A DNA stretch of 38,482 nt from Flavobacteriales bacterium (GTDB taxonomy: Bacteria; Bacteroidota; Bacteroidia; Flavobacteriales_D; Crocinitomicaceae): positions 1 to 38,482 of the forward strand of contig VEQH01000042.1 of NCBI GenBank assembly GCA_018883325.1. Direction: 5' to 3'. Below, in pieces: positions 7,904 through 16,167 of the stretch. Each line of letters begins with the position of its first letter. Within the stretch, counting starts at the first letter, position 1. A program made the position numbers and the translations under genes. Under the pieces are notes generated by a model, which saw only the letters and a program-made list of their open reading frames with translations, had not been told where the DNA came from and searched no databases.

Positions 7904-9457
7904 TTACATCCTAATTTTTCCCTCAATCGCTTCCACGCATTTCATGCCATCAATTGCAGCAGAGACAATTCCTCCTGCGTAACCAGCTCCTTCAGCAGAA
8001 GGGTAAAGATTTGTGATTTCTTCGTGTTGAAAAGTTTCATTGTTTCTTGGAATCAAAACGGGTGATGAAGTTCTTGATTCTGGAGCATGAATTACGGCAT
8101 CATTTGTAACGAAACCGTGCATTTTTCTACCGAAATCAATGAAGGCTTGACGCAAGCGTTCTGTTACAAAAGCAGGAAAGATTTTATCCATTTCTATACT
8201 TACAATTCCAGGCTGATAACTCGAGCGCGGAAAACCTTGCGATTTTTTCTTTTGCACGAAATCTAATAAACATTGCGCTGGAACTTGTTGATTTTTCCCC
8301 GCTAATTCCCAACATTTACGCTCAATCTCTTTTTGAAAATTCAAACATACAAATGGATCGTTTTCGTTTCCCTTGAAATCGCTGGGGTCAATGCTCACTA
8401 CAATTCCAGAATTTGAATACGGATTATTGCGCTTCGATGGCGACCAACCATTTGTGACAACTTCCGCTGTATCAGTTGCGCAAGGAGCAATAATTCCTCC
8501 GGGACACATACAAAATGAATAAACTCCCTTTCCGTCGACTTGTGTCACCAAACTATAAGAAGCAGGTGGCAAATAATCATCGTTTAACCTTCCGTGGTAT
8601 TGAATTTTATCAATAAATGCTTGCGAATGTTCCACGCGAACACCTAAAGCAAAAGGTTTAGCCTTGATTTTAATTTGATGTTTATGCAACAATTCAAAAA
8701 TATCTCTTGCAGAATGTCCCGTTGCTAAAACAATATTTTCAACTTCGACAAAAGCCCCATCATTGATTTGAATTGCTTTAATTTTTTGACCTTCCACTTT
8801 CAAATCAGTCAGCTTATGTTCAAAATGAAATTCGCCTCCTTTTTCAATAATTTTCTCCCTGATTGCGGTAATAATTTGTGGTAATTTATTCGTTCCAACG
8901 TGTGGATGCGCTTCAACTAAAATTTCCTCACTCGCTCCAAAATGTACAAGTAATTGAAGTATTTTATCGACATCGCCTCGTTTTTTGGAACGTGTGTAAA
9001 GTTTTCCGTCGGAGTAAGTTCCTGCGCCACCTTCACCAAAACAATAATTTGATTCTGGATTGACAATTCCTTCTTTGTTCAAAATCGCTAAATCCCTGCG
9101 TCTGTTGCGCACGTCTTTACCGCGTTCAAAAATTATAGGTTTCAATCCCAACTCCAAAGCGCGCAAAGCTGCAAACATTCCTGCAGGACCACCGCCGATG
9201 ATATGTACCACTTTTGAAGAATCAACAACTTCTTTAAAATCAAAACCTTGCAAACGATTATCTAAAGCTTCATTTTCACTAAAAGTAAGTGTGCAATTAA
9301 TTTTTATTTGTGCTTTTCGGGCATCAATACTTCGCTTTTTCCAACGAAAATAAATTTTACTAGTTGGTGAAACGTTCCCTAATTCTTTGATTTTGGAAAG
9401 TAAAAATGCTTCATCCTTCGCTTCTTCAGGTGAACATTGAAATTGAATATCTTGCAT
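7904..9457 (-). CDS. FAD-dependent dehydrogenase, COG2509 type
   Basis: A flavoprotein of 517 residues. A Rossmann dinucleotide-binding motif sits at about residues 82-115: VVHIIGGGPAGMFAALRA followed by the acidic end of strand 2 in IIFERGKD. A glycine-rich FGEGGAGTYSDGKLYTR segment and the C-terminal EGAGYAGGIVSAAIDG FAD-contact motif match the uncharacterised COG2509 dehydrogenases. The N-terminal ~80 residues form the extra domain usual for this family. Substrate and pathway are unknown. The start codon overlaps the PorT-like stop as TAATG, so it is the last gene of a co-translated operon. Family call firm; physiological role unassigned. Confidence 0.88.
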   Translation of the reverse strand: MQDIQFQCSPEEAKDEAFLLSKIKELGNVSPTSKIYFRWKKRSIDARKAQIKINCTLTFSENEALDNRLQGFDFKEVVDSSKVVHIIGGGPAGMFAALRALELGLKPIIFERGKDVRNRRRDLAILNKEGIVNPESNYCFGEGGAGTYSDGKLYTRSKKRGDVDKILQLLVHFGASEEILVEAHPHVGTNKLPQIITAIREKIIEKGGEFHFEHKLTDLKVEGQKIKAIQINDGAFVEVENIVLATGHSARDIFELLHKHQIKIKAKPFALGVRVEHSQAFIDKIQYHGRLNDDYLPPASYSLVTQVDGKGVYSFCMCPGGIIAPCATDTAEVVTNGWSPSKRNNPYSNSGIVVSIDPSDFKGNENDPFVCLNFQKEIERKCWELAGKNQQVPAQCLLDFVQKKKSQGFPRSSYQPGIVSIEMDKIFPAFVTERLRQAFIDFGRKMHGFVTNDAVIHAPESRTSSPVLIPRNNETFQHEEITNLYPSAEGAGYAGGIVSAAIDGMKCVEAIEGKIRM

Positions 9458-10167
9458 TAGCCTTCAAAAATTATAGAAAACCACCAACCTTTGTTATAAA
9501 GTTGATTGATTGGATTGGAAACAGGTGTGTTGTCTTGAACAAAACTACTTTTGAATCCGTGTGAGTATTTTAGTTCTAAACCGACTTTAAAAAATGGTGC
9601 AAAAAACTCAACTCCACCGCCAATTTGACCTTGGAAATCATTGCGTTTTATCTTCACAAATGGATCGATATAATTCTGCGACGCTTTCTCTTGTGACTGT
9701 AAATCAATTGAATACTGCGCACCAAACAATGCATAAGCCGTGAAATTATTAAAGCGTTTTGTTCTAAATTGCAACATCAACGGAAAATCTACATTGGTTG
9801 AATTTACACGTTCCTCTCCTACTCCTTTTTTGAAATTAAAACTGTCCAAACTTTGATAGCGTAAAATTCGTTCTTGAAAGGATAACGTTGGAAGAAATCG
9901 CAAACGAAGAACGGGCGTTCCCAATTTCATTGTCGCCAACATTCCCAATTGTCCGCCAGGAGAAGATTCACTCTGTAAACTCACAAGTCCGTATTGATTG
10001 TAAGCATTAACCTCTTGATAAACAGTGAAATCAGCTGTATTAAAACCCAACATAAATCCGAAGTGGAACAAACGTTTGTCGAAATTTTTATATCGTTCTT
10101 GCTTCAATCGCTGTCCAAAAGAAGCGAAAGAAATAAGGAAAATGAGGAGTAAAAAACGTTTATTCAT
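9457..10167 (-). CDS. porT: PorT-like outer-membrane protein of type IX secretion
   Basis: An exported protein of 236 residues. The start chosen is the ATG at 10167, which begins a signal peptide (MNKRFLLLIFLISFASFG). A longer frame from 10236 would add a non-signal stretch and overlap ubiE. After the signal the protein is a chain of alternating amphipathic strands ending in GWWFSIIFEG, typical of an outer-membrane beta-barrel. PorT/SprT proteins are needed for assembly of the T9SS and gliding machinery, and a gene position directly after ubiE is a recurring arrangement in Flavobacteriia (from general knowledge). The T9SS-tagged M1 peptidase at 24793-26742 shows the genome uses this system. 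The barrel is clear; the PorT assignment rests largely on length and context. Confidence 0.72.
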   Translation of the reverse strand: MNKRFLLLIFLISFASFGQRLKQERYKNFDKRLFHFGFMLGFNTADFTVYQEVNAYNQYGLVSLQSESSPGGQLGMLATMKLGTPVLRLRFLPTLSFQERILRYQSLDSFNFKKGVGEERVNSTNVDFPLMLQFRTKRFNNFTAYALFGAQYSIDLQSQEKASQNYIDPFVKIKRNDFQGQIGGGVEFFAPFFKVGLELKYSHGFKSSFVQDNTPVSNPINQLYNKGWWFSIIFEG

Positions 10168-10207
10168 TGAGCTAAGAACGCAATAGATAGGACTTTGTTG
10201 CAAGTTT

Positions 10208-10936
10208 TTATTTTGTTCCGACGTAAATTGTTGCAATTCCTCCAGAAACTGGAATTGATTTGATGTTTTTGTAATTCAATTTCTCCAACACATTCTCAAA
10301 GTCTTTACCTTCGGGAAAAGCAGCAACTGATTCAGGTAGATACGCATAGGCTTTTTCATCCTTTGATATGCGTTTTCCAAAAAATGGAATGAAGTATTTC
10401 GAGTAAAATCCAAATGCTTGTTTGATTGGGAACATTTTTGGTTTTGAAAACTCAAGAATAATTGCTTTTCCTCCGGGGCGAATGACACGCAACATTTCAG
10501 CAAGTCCTTTTTCAAGGTTTTCGAAATTACGCACACCAAAACCAACGGTTAAACCATCAAAATAATTATCGTCGAAAGGTAAATCTTCAGAATCGCCCAA
10601 CTGCATAGAAACGATGTGATCTACTTTTTTCTTTTTCATTTTCTCTTTTCCAACCTCCAACATTCCAGAAGAAATATCGATCCCTACCACTTCTTCAGGT
10701 TTCAATTTAAGGTTTGCGATTGCAAAATCTCCCGTTCCTGTTGCGATGTCAAGAATGCGCTTCGGTTTAATTTCACGCAATTCTTTTACCGCACGTGCAC
10801 GCCACAAATGGTCGATTCCAAGCGATAAAAAGTGATTTAAAAAATCGTAACGTCCTGAAATATTATTGAACATTTCAGCAACTTCTTCTTTCTTGGAACG
10901 ATCTGAATTATAAGGTTTTACTACTTTTTTTGACAT
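10208..10936 (-). CDS. ubiE: Demethylmenaquinone methyltransferase (UbiE/MenG)
   Basis: A class I SAM-dependent methyltransferase of 242 residues, the normal length for UbiE. It methylates demethylmenaquinone, the last step of menaquinone synthesis. Visible motifs are FNNISGRYDFLNHFLSLGID at the N-terminus, the SAM-binding ILDIATGTGDFAI (about residues 61-73), VVGIDISSGMLEVG, DSEDLPFDDNYFD, FGVRNFENLEKGLAEMLRV, and the PGGKAIILEFSKP strand region, all characteristic of UbiE. Since Bacteroidota mainly use menaquinone, the MenG role is more likely than ubiquinone synthesis. It starts 9 bases after the heptose kinase stop and lies in the same minus-strand operon. Confidence 0.96.
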   Translation of the reverse strand: MSKKVVKPYNSDRSKKEEVAEMFNNISGRYDFLNHFLSLGIDHLWRARAVKELREIKPKRILDIATGTGDFAIANLKLKPEEVVGIDISSGMLEVGKEKMKKKKVDHIVSMQLGDSEDLPFDDNYFDGLTVGFGVRNFENLEKGLAEMLRVIRPGGKAIILEFSKPKMFPIKQAFGFYSKYFIPFFGKRISKDEKAYAYLPESVAAFPEGKDFENVLEKLNYKNIKSIPVSGGIATIYVGTK

Positions 10937-10945
10937 TTTATGACT

Positions 10946-11935
10946 TTAGTTGGAAGATAATCTTCTCCATTCTTTAATTAATTCTTCTTTGGAAATACTA
11001 ACAACACCCGATTGCTCACAAACCAAGCCTCCTGCAACGTTTGAAATACCTGCGATGTCGGCAATTGATGCACCCGCAATCAAACTAAGCGTTGCCACAG
11101 CAATCACTGTATCTCCAGCACCCGAAACATCAGCAATATTCCGCAAATGTGCTGCAATGTAATGTTTTTGATTTCCTTCTTTGATAAACACACCAAACTC
11201 CGATAATGTTATGAAAGAAACCTTATTTTTTAACTTTTCTTCTAAAAGTGCTACTGCTTGTTCAAATAAATGCTGCTCTTTTTTGAAATCAAATGAAAGA
11301 TTTAAACCTTCTTTTAATTCTTTCAAATTCGGTTTAAACAATGTTACTCCTTTGTAAGCAAGGAAATTATCGCGTTTTGGATCAACAGTTGTTGGAATAT
11401 TTGCTGCCACCGCAAACGCAATCACTTGCTGAATTAAATTTTCCGTCAGCACACCTTTGTTGTAATCTTCAAAGATAATTCCGTCAATTCCTTCGTTGAT
11501 TAAAGCCTGAATTTGAAGTAACAAGGCCTTTTCTTCCGTTTGATTTATCGGACTTGTCGTTTCAGAATCGATGCGCAACAATTGTTGTTTACTCGCAATA
11601 ACGCGTGTTTTAACTGTTGTTTTTCTATCTTTTGAAACAATGATTCCTTGAGAAGAAATACCATTTTCAGTAAACAAATTAGATAGTGCCTGCCCTTGTT
11701 CATCGTCACCAATTACCGAACAAACAATTGGTTGTGCGCCCAAAGCCACTAAATTCAAAGCCACATTTCCCGCGCCGCCGATACGTTTTTCCTCTTGTTC
11801 AAAGGAAACCACAGGAACAGGTGCCTCGGGACTGATGCGATTTACCTTGCCAAGTATGTATGCATCAACCATTACGTCGCCGATAACAAGCACACGTAAA
11901 TTGTTAAATTTAGAAAATAAGTGGTCGTAATTCAC
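10946..11935 (-). CDS. rfaE1: D-glycero-beta-D-manno-heptose-7-phosphate kinase (RfaE1 type)
   Basis: A PfkB/ribokinase-fold sugar kinase of 329 residues. The features are VLVIGDVMVDAYILG at the N-terminus, NRISPEAPVPVV with the RfaE-specific PEAPVPV element, RIGGAGNVALNLVALGA for substrate binding, and DVSGAGDTVIAVATLSLIAG with the catalytic Asp of GAGD. It phosphorylates heptose 7-phosphate toward ADP-heptose for LPS inner core synthesis. It has only the kinase domain, not the nucleotidyltransferase domain fused in E. coli HldE. It begins with GTG at 11935, overlapping the aminotransferase stop as TAGTG; no ATG fits better. Coupled within the five-gene operon. Confidence 0.9.
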   Translation of the reverse strand: MNYDHLFSKFNNLRVLVIGDVMVDAYILGKVNRISPEAPVPVVSFEQEEKRIGGAGNVALNLVALGAQPIVCSVIGDDEQGQALSNLFTENGISSQGIIVSKDRKTTVKTRVIASKQQLLRIDSETTSPINQTEEKALLLQIQALINEGIDGIIFEDYNKGVLTENLIQQVIAFAVAANIPTTVDPKRDNFLAYKGVTLFKPNLKELKEGLNLSFDFKKEQHLFEQAVALLEEKLKNKVSFITLSEFGVFIKEGNQKHYIAAHLRNIADVSGAGDTVIAVATLSLIAGASIADIAGISNVAGGLVCEQSGVVSISKEELIKEWRRLSSN

Positions 11936-13128
11936 TAGCTCAATTTTGCAAGACCTTCAGCAATTCTTTTCATCGCTTCCGTTAATGTTTCTTCTGAAGC
12001 AGCATACGAAATTCGGAAACAATTTGGATCACCAAAAGCTTCACCGCTCACCAAAGCAACAAGCGATTCCTCCAATAAATACATACATAAATCTTCCGCA
12101 GTATTAATGGTGTAGGCACCAAATTTCTTTCCGAAAAACGAGGAAATATCTGGGAAAACATAAAACGCTCCCTCTGGATTATTTGTGATAACTCCTGGCA
12201 TTTTGTTCAATGAGTTCAACACCAACTCTCTTCTACTTTTGAAAGCCGCAATCATATCTTTTAAAACAGCTGGTTCTGCTTTCATTGCTGCAATTGCTGC
12301 TTTTTGGGTAATTGAACACGTTGCCGAAGTAAATTGTCCCTGCACTTTATCACAAGCATCTGCAATTTCTTTCGGAGCACCGATGTAACCTAATCTCCAA
12401 CCTGTCATAGCCCAAGCTTTTGAAACTCCATTTACGGTAACAACTTGGTTATATATTTCTGGAAATTGCGCCAAACTTTCGTGTTTGCCTTTGAAATTAA
12501 TATGTTCATAGATTTCGTCACTCAAAGCAACGATATGTGGATATTTTTTAAGTACGTTCGCAAGGTCTTGTAATTCTTCTTTGCTGTAAACAGAACCCGT
12601 TGGATTACAAGGCGTTGAAAACATAAATAATTTTGTTTTAGGTGTAATTGCTGCCTCTAATTGTGCACCAGTGATTTTAAAATCATTTTCGATTCCTGCA
12701 TTAATTACAACAGGAACACCTTCAGCAACCTTAACGATTTCTAAATAAGAAACCCAATATGGAGCAGGAATAATAACTTCGTCTCCTTCATTTATTAAGC
12801 TTAAAACGACGTTTGCGATCGATTGTTTAGCTCCTGTTGAAACAACAATTTGATTTTTTGCATAATCTAAATTGTTATCTCTTTTGAATTTCAAAGAAAT
12901 ACTTTCGCGTAAATCATCATATCCCGGAACAGGCGTGTACATTGTGAAGTTGTTGTTCATCGCTTCCACAGCTGCATCCTTAATAAATTGAGGAGTAAAG
13001 AAATCGGGTTCACCCAACGACAAAGAAATAACATCTTTTCCTTGTGCTTTCAATTCGCGACTTTTTCTCGACATTGCAATTGTTGCCGATTCTTCCATTG
13101 CCATTAGGCGATCTGATAATTGTATCAT
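11935..13128 (-). CDS. Class I PLP aminotransferase, aspartate aminotransferase type
   Basis: A fold-type I aminotransferase of 397 residues, full length. LSLGEPDFFTP, STGAKQSIANVVLSL, FSTPCNPTGSVYSKEEL and LSDEIYEHINF are followed by VNGVSKAWAMTGWRLGYIG, with the Schiff-base lysine in SKAWAMTGWR, and a C-terminal FRISYAASEE containing the arginine that holds the substrate carboxylate. These match the Igamma aspartate/prephenate aminotransferases. It converts aspartate and 2-oxoglutarate to oxaloacetate and glutamate, though other substrates are possible. It is the first gene of the minus-strand operon. A -7 box TAACTTTG (13153-13160) stands 25 bases upstream. Confidence 0.92.
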   Translation of the reverse strand: MIQLSDRLMAMEESATIAMSRKSRELKAQGKDVISLSLGEPDFFTPQFIKDAAVEAMNNNFTMYTPVPGYDDLRESISLKFKRDNNLDYAKNQIVVSTGAKQSIANVVLSLINEGDEVIIPAPYWVSYLEIVKVAEGVPVVINAGIENDFKITGAQLEAAITPKTKLFMFSTPCNPTGSVYSKEELQDLANVLKKYPHIVALSDEIYEHINFKGKHESLAQFPEIYNQVVTVNGVSKAWAMTGWRLGYIGAPKEIADACDKVQGQFTSATCSITQKAAIAAMKAEPAVLKDMIAAFKSRRELVLNSLNKMPGVITNNPEGAFYVFPDISSFFGKKFGAYTINTAEDLCMYLLEESLVALVSGEAFGDPNCFRISYAASEETLTEAMKRIAEGLAKLS

Positions 13129-13152
13129 TTTAAACGCTTATTATTTTGGGCG

Positions 13153-13160
13153 CAAAGTTA
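13153..13160 (-). promoter_or_regulatory. Probable -7 promoter element of the aminotransferase-porT operon
   Basis: On the minus strand the bases read TAACTTTG, an exact match to the Bacteroidota -7 consensus TAnnTTTG, 25 bases upstream of the aminotransferase ATG. No TTG element lies at the usual distance, so the assignment rests on the -7 box alone. Confidence 0.45.
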
Positions 13161-13348
13161 CCAATTATTAAATTAAATGAGGGATGAAAATTTTAAGTGT
13201 ACAATAAAAAAGGAATGGATTTTGATTAGTTCCATTTAGGTCTGTATTTATTTGATTGCGTTTTGTTTTAAGAATAGATTCCACTCATCATTTATTTACA
13301 TTCATAATATTCAATATTTATTATATTTATGCTTTAAAATTTAAAACT

Positions 13349-13906
13349 ATGAACAGAATTTTGATGTTAGTATTTACAGTTGTTGGGTTAACAGCTTTTT
13401 CTCAAACTAAAACAATTGCGGGAGTTAAATTTCCTACCACTACAAAAGTTAATGGTAAAACATTAGAAATGAATGGTGGCGGTTTACGTGAAAAATATTG
13501 GATTGATTTGTATGTAGCTGCGTTGTATTTAGAAAACAAAACTACAGATGCAGGTAAAATTATTTACGCTGACGATGAACAAGCAATTCACATTAAAATC
13601 ATTTCAGGAAGTGTTACAAGAGAGCGTTTTATCGAATCTGTAAAAGAAGGTTTTAGCAATGCTAATCATGGAAAAGCGACACCTGAGCAGATTAAAAAAT
13701 TCATGGGCTTTTTCAACGAAGAAATCAAAGAAGGTGACCGCATCAATTTAGAATACACGCCAAAAGAAGGTTTAGTAGTTATCAAAAACGGAACTGAAAA
13801 AGGAAAAATTGAAGGTGTTGAATTCAAAAAAGCACTTTTCTCTATTTGGTTAGGTTCTACTCCTGCTGATGCAACGTTGAAAAAAGGAATGCTCGGTAAA
13901 AATTAG
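13349..13906 (+). CDS. Exported chalcone-isomerase-fold protein
   Basis: A protein of 185 residues with an N-terminal signal peptide (MNRILMLVFTVVGLTAFSQ). The mature part, with GVKFPTTTKVNGKTLEMNGG, REKYWIDLYVAALYLE, IHIKIISGSVTRERFIESV and FKKALFSIWLG, matches the bacterial chalcone-isomerase-like family. These proteins share the fold of plant chalcone isomerase but usually lack an established enzyme activity and may bind fatty acids or other lipids. A longer frame from 13256 would place 31 non-signal residues ahead of the signal peptide, so the ATG at 13349 is chosen. It appears to be a single-gene unit: a strong terminator follows 18 bases after the stop. Confidence 0.83.
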   Translation: MNRILMLVFTVVGLTAFSQTKTIAGVKFPTTTKVNGKTLEMNGGGLREKYWIDLYVAALYLENKTTDAGKIIYADDEQAIHIKIISGSVTRERFIESVKEGFSNANHGKATPEQIKKFMGFFNEEIKEGDRINLEYTPKEGLVVIKNGTEKGKIEGVEFKKALFSIWLGSTPADATLKKGMLGKN

Positions 13907-13924
13907 AAACTCACTTTTTTTTTG

Positions 13925-13966
13925 AAAAAAACACCTGTGGAGAATTTTCATAGGTGTTTTTTTTTT
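13925..13966 (+). terminator. Rho-independent terminator
   Basis: AAAAACACCTGTG pairs with CATAGGTGTTTTT across a short AT-rich loop (one G-T wobble) and is followed by a run of T. It ends transcription of the chalcone-isomerase-like gene. The A-run before the stem would also make it usable in the opposite direction. Confidence 0.85.
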
Positions 13967-14000
13967 GATTTTGGATTTTTAGTGATTGTTTTTTTTTTAG

Positions 14001-14074
14001 AATTTTGAATTTTTAATGCTTAATGTTGAATCAGGATTTAAACTCGAAGGAAATTGTAGTGAAACATTGCACGT
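14001..14074. repeat. Fragment of the dispersed repeat, cut by the IS element
   Basis: This stretch (from AATTTTGAATTTTTAATGCT to AACATTGCACGT) matches 15511-15580 and 15771-15840. In the uninterrupted copy the sequence continues CATTGCACCGTGGGAATTT. Here it stops at CATTGCACGT and resumes with CGTGGGAATTT at 15502 beyond the insertion sequence. Confidence 0.75.
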
Positions 14075-14117
14075 TGTCATTCCCTGAAATAGGTTGACCG
14101 TTTTTAAACTAAGATTT

Positions 14118-14501
14118 ATGATAAAAAACGGAAAACAAGTGAGACATTTTCGTCGGTTTTCAGAAGACTTTAAATTAAAGATTGTAAAAGAGTATGAATT
14201 AGGAAAGAATTCAGTTCCTGGTTTATCAAAAATTTACGACATTGCATGTACTCAAATATATGATTGGATTTATAAATATTCAACGTATAATAAAAAATCA
14301 ATTCAGGTAGTAGAAATGAAAGATAGTCAACTTCAGAAAATCAAAGATTTAGAAGCTCGCATAAAAAGTCTTGAGCAGGCTGTTGGTCAAAAACAGATGA
14401 ATATTGACTATTTGGAAAAAATGATTGAGTTAGCAGAAGAAGAGCTTAAAATTGATATTAAAAAAAATTCAAATACCCCACAATCTGGTGGTTCCAAGTG
14501 A
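14118..14501 (+). CDS. IS3-family transposase OrfA
   Basis: A DNA-binding subunit of 127 residues. FRRFSEDFKLKIVKEYELG, VPGLSKIYDIACTQIYDWIY form the helix-turn-helix that binds the inverted repeats. The stretch from about residue 70 (LQKIKDLEARIKSLEQAVG) is a leucine-zipper coiled coil used for multimer formation. The ATG at 14118 is chosen; a TTG at 14094 falls inside the terminal repeat. An A8 run at 14460-14467 lies in the last fifth of the gene; slipping back one base there joins the orfB frame, which has no stop in between, so an OrfAB fusion transposase may be made. Confidence 0.88.
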   Translation: MIKNGKQVRHFRRFSEDFKLKIVKEYELGKNSVPGLSKIYDIACTQIYDWIYKYSTYNKKSIQVVEMKDSQLQKIKDLEARIKSLEQAVGQKQMNIDYLEKMIELAEEELKIDIKKNSNTPQSGGSK

Positions 14502-15448
14502 ACCAAGTTAGAATAAGCTTCAAGTTAAATCAATTGTATTGTTTTTTAGGAATTACCAAGCAAGCAGTTTTTAATAGTAGAAAACGGTACGATCAATTTC
14601 AATTAGAATTATCTGAATTGGTTGAACAAGTTGATTTGATTAGAGAAGAGCATCCAGGTTGTGGGGTTGAAAAGATGTATCATATTTTGAAGCCAAAGTA
14701 TTTGGGTCGAGATAAGTTCTGTGAAATTTTTATGGATTTAGGCTATCGCGTTAGAACTTTAAAAAACTATGTTAGAACAACGATTCCATCACACATTAAC
14801 TATCCAAACTTGATTCAAGGAATGGAACTTACTCATCCATATCAAGTTGTACAAAGTGATATTACCTATTTTCAAATGAATGGCGAGCATTACTATATTG
14901 TTTTCATTATTGATGTTTACACTCGAGAAATCATTGGATATGAAGTTGGTGATAATATGCGTGCTGAAATGAATTTAAGAGCTTTAAAAATGGCTTTAAA
15001 AACGATAGGTAAAGAGAATAAAATTCAAATCCATCATTCGGATCGAGGTGGGCAATATGGAAGCAATATTTATACTAATGAATTAAAAATAAATAACATA
15101 CAGATTAGTATGGGTTTAACAGCTTACGATAATGCGTATGCAGAACGAATAAATGGAACAATAAAAAATGAATACTTAAAAAGATGGAAAATTACATCAC
15201 TAAAAGAGTTGAAAACAGCTCTTAAGAGAGCAGTCAAAAACTATAATGAAGTGCGAAAGCATAAGGCATTCAAAAATAAATTTACACCAACTGAGTTTAG
15301 AAAAAGTTTAATAAATTTGAGTGCCCAAGAAAGACCGAGGATGATTATTTATGCCGAGGGAAAAGAAAAACTCATAGAGGCATCGAGCCTCTTTGAGTTT
15401 TGCCCAAGAGAAGAACCTCAGAATCATAATTGTCCGATTGGAATTTGA
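14498..15448 (+). CDS. IS3-family transposase OrfB (DDE integrase domain)
   Basis: The catalytic part of the transposase, 316 residues. After an N-terminal HTH_21-like stretch (VDLIREEHPGCGVEKMYHIL), the integrase core shows the D-D-E triad: VVQSDITYF (first Asp), IHHSDRGGQYGS (second Asp) and YDNAYAERINGTIKNEYL (Glu), with the KNYNEVRKHKAF tail typical of the family. No key residue is missing, so the element may be active. The GTG start overlaps the orfA stop by four bases (GTGA); the frame is -1 relative to orfA, and a frameshift product from the A8 run is also possible. Confidence 0.9.
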   Translation: MNQVRISFKLNQLYCFLGITKQAVFNSRKRYDQFQLELSELVEQVDLIREEHPGCGVEKMYHILKPKYLGRDKFCEIFMDLGYRVRTLKNYVRTTIPSHINYPNLIQGMELTHPYQVVQSDITYFQMNGEHYYIVFIIDVYTREIIGYEVGDNMRAEMNLRALKMALKTIGKENKIQIHHSDRGGQYGSNIYTNELKINNIQISMGLTAYDNAYAERINGTIKNEYLKRWKITSLKELKTALKRAVKNYNEVRKHKAFKNKFTPTEFRKSLINLSAQERPRMIIYAEGKEKLIEASSLFEFCPREEPQNHNCPIGI

Positions 15449-15510
15449 AATACTAAAATTAAATAATAACCAAAACGGTCAACTCTATTTAGGGAAGTAC
15501 ACGTGGGAAT

Positions 15511-16034
15511 TTTGAATTTTTAATGCTTAATGTTGAATCAATTTCAACTCGAAGGAAATTGTGGTGAAACATTGCACCGAAAAGGTTTTGGAGTTTGGAT
15601 TTTTGATGCTTGGTTTTTGATTAGGATTTATAAGTCGGAGAAAATTTTTGTTAATCTTTTTACCGTGTAAGATTTTTAATTTGTAATTAATTTCAACTTT
15701 TCTCCGCAAAGCGGACCTATTTTTTCTATGTCTCTATGTGGTTACATTTTTTGAATTGAACTTTTAAAATTTTGAATTTTTAATGCTTAATGTTGAATCA
15801 ATTTCAACTCGAAGGAAATTGTGGTGAAACATTGCACCGTGGGAATTTGGATTCGAATTTTTAATTTTTAATGCTTAATGTTGAATTAGGATTTCAAGTC
15901 GGAGAAAATTGTTGTGAATTTTTTTACCGTGTAAGATTTTTAATTTGTAATTAATTTCAACTTTTCTCCGCAAAGCGGACCTATTTTTTCTATGTCTCTA
16001 TGTGGTTAACATTTTTCAAATTGAGTTTTTTGAA
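15511..16034. repeat. Two tandem ~260-bp units of a dispersed repeat; gene-free region
   Basis: Two direct repeats stand head to tail, 15511-15770 and 15771-16034. Each holds TTTGAATTTTTAATGCTTAA, AACTCGAAGGAAATTGTGGT, a TACCGTGTAAGATTTTTAAT block, a TCCGC-AAA-GCGGA hairpin, and CTATGTCTCTATGTGGTTA. The equivalent points lie 260-264 bases apart. Partial copies occur at 7341-7903 and 14001-14074. No gene is evident between 15502 and 16167; the short minus-strand frame here is repeat sequence. Confidence 0.8.
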
Positions 16035-16120
16035 TGTTGAATATTGAATCAGGATTTTGAGTCCTAAGAAATTAGTCAAATTAGTTCTAAAAGTTTTAAC
16101 GAAGATTAGTATATAAAAGA

Positions 16121-16149
16121 TTGCTACAATTTTCAGTGTTCTAATTTTG
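16121..16149 (+). promoter_or_regulatory. Bacteroidota-type promoter of the metallophosphoesterase gene
   Basis: TTG (16121-16123), 18 bases, then TAATTTTG (16142-16149) fit the Flavobacteriia consensus TTG-N17-23-TAnnTTTG. The start codon follows 18 bases after the -7 box. It lies just past the tandem repeat region. Confidence 0.7.
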
Positions 16150-16167
16150 TAGCCTCAAATTTAGACG

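Larger units (their letters stand above)
14075..15501 (+). mobile_element. IS3-family insertion sequence, complete, 1427 bp
   Basis: The element begins with TGTCATTCCCTGAAATAG and, read inward from the other side, TGTACTTCCCTAAATAGA; both continue GTTGACCGTTTT. The ends therefore form an imperfect inverted repeat of about 30 bases with TG...CA termini. The 3-bp sequence CGT flanks both sides (14072-14074 and 15502-15504). The insertion lies inside a dispersed repeat whose empty version is readable at 15830-15850. Two overlapping genes encode the helix-turn-helix protein and the DDE transposase, both intact. Ends, target duplication and genes together make the boundaries reliable. The internal repeats of the host are not shared with the element. 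Confidence 0.9.

Noticed and set aside
10276..10545. 89-codon minus-strand frame
   Set aside because: Lies wholly inside ubiE in another phase, without family features.
14094..14117. TTG start of OrfA within the IS terminal repeat
   Set aside because: Family pattern begins after the ATG at 14118; the TTG lies in the inverted repeat.
15527..15709. 60-codon minus-strand frame
   Set aside because: Entirely repeat sequence, no protein features.
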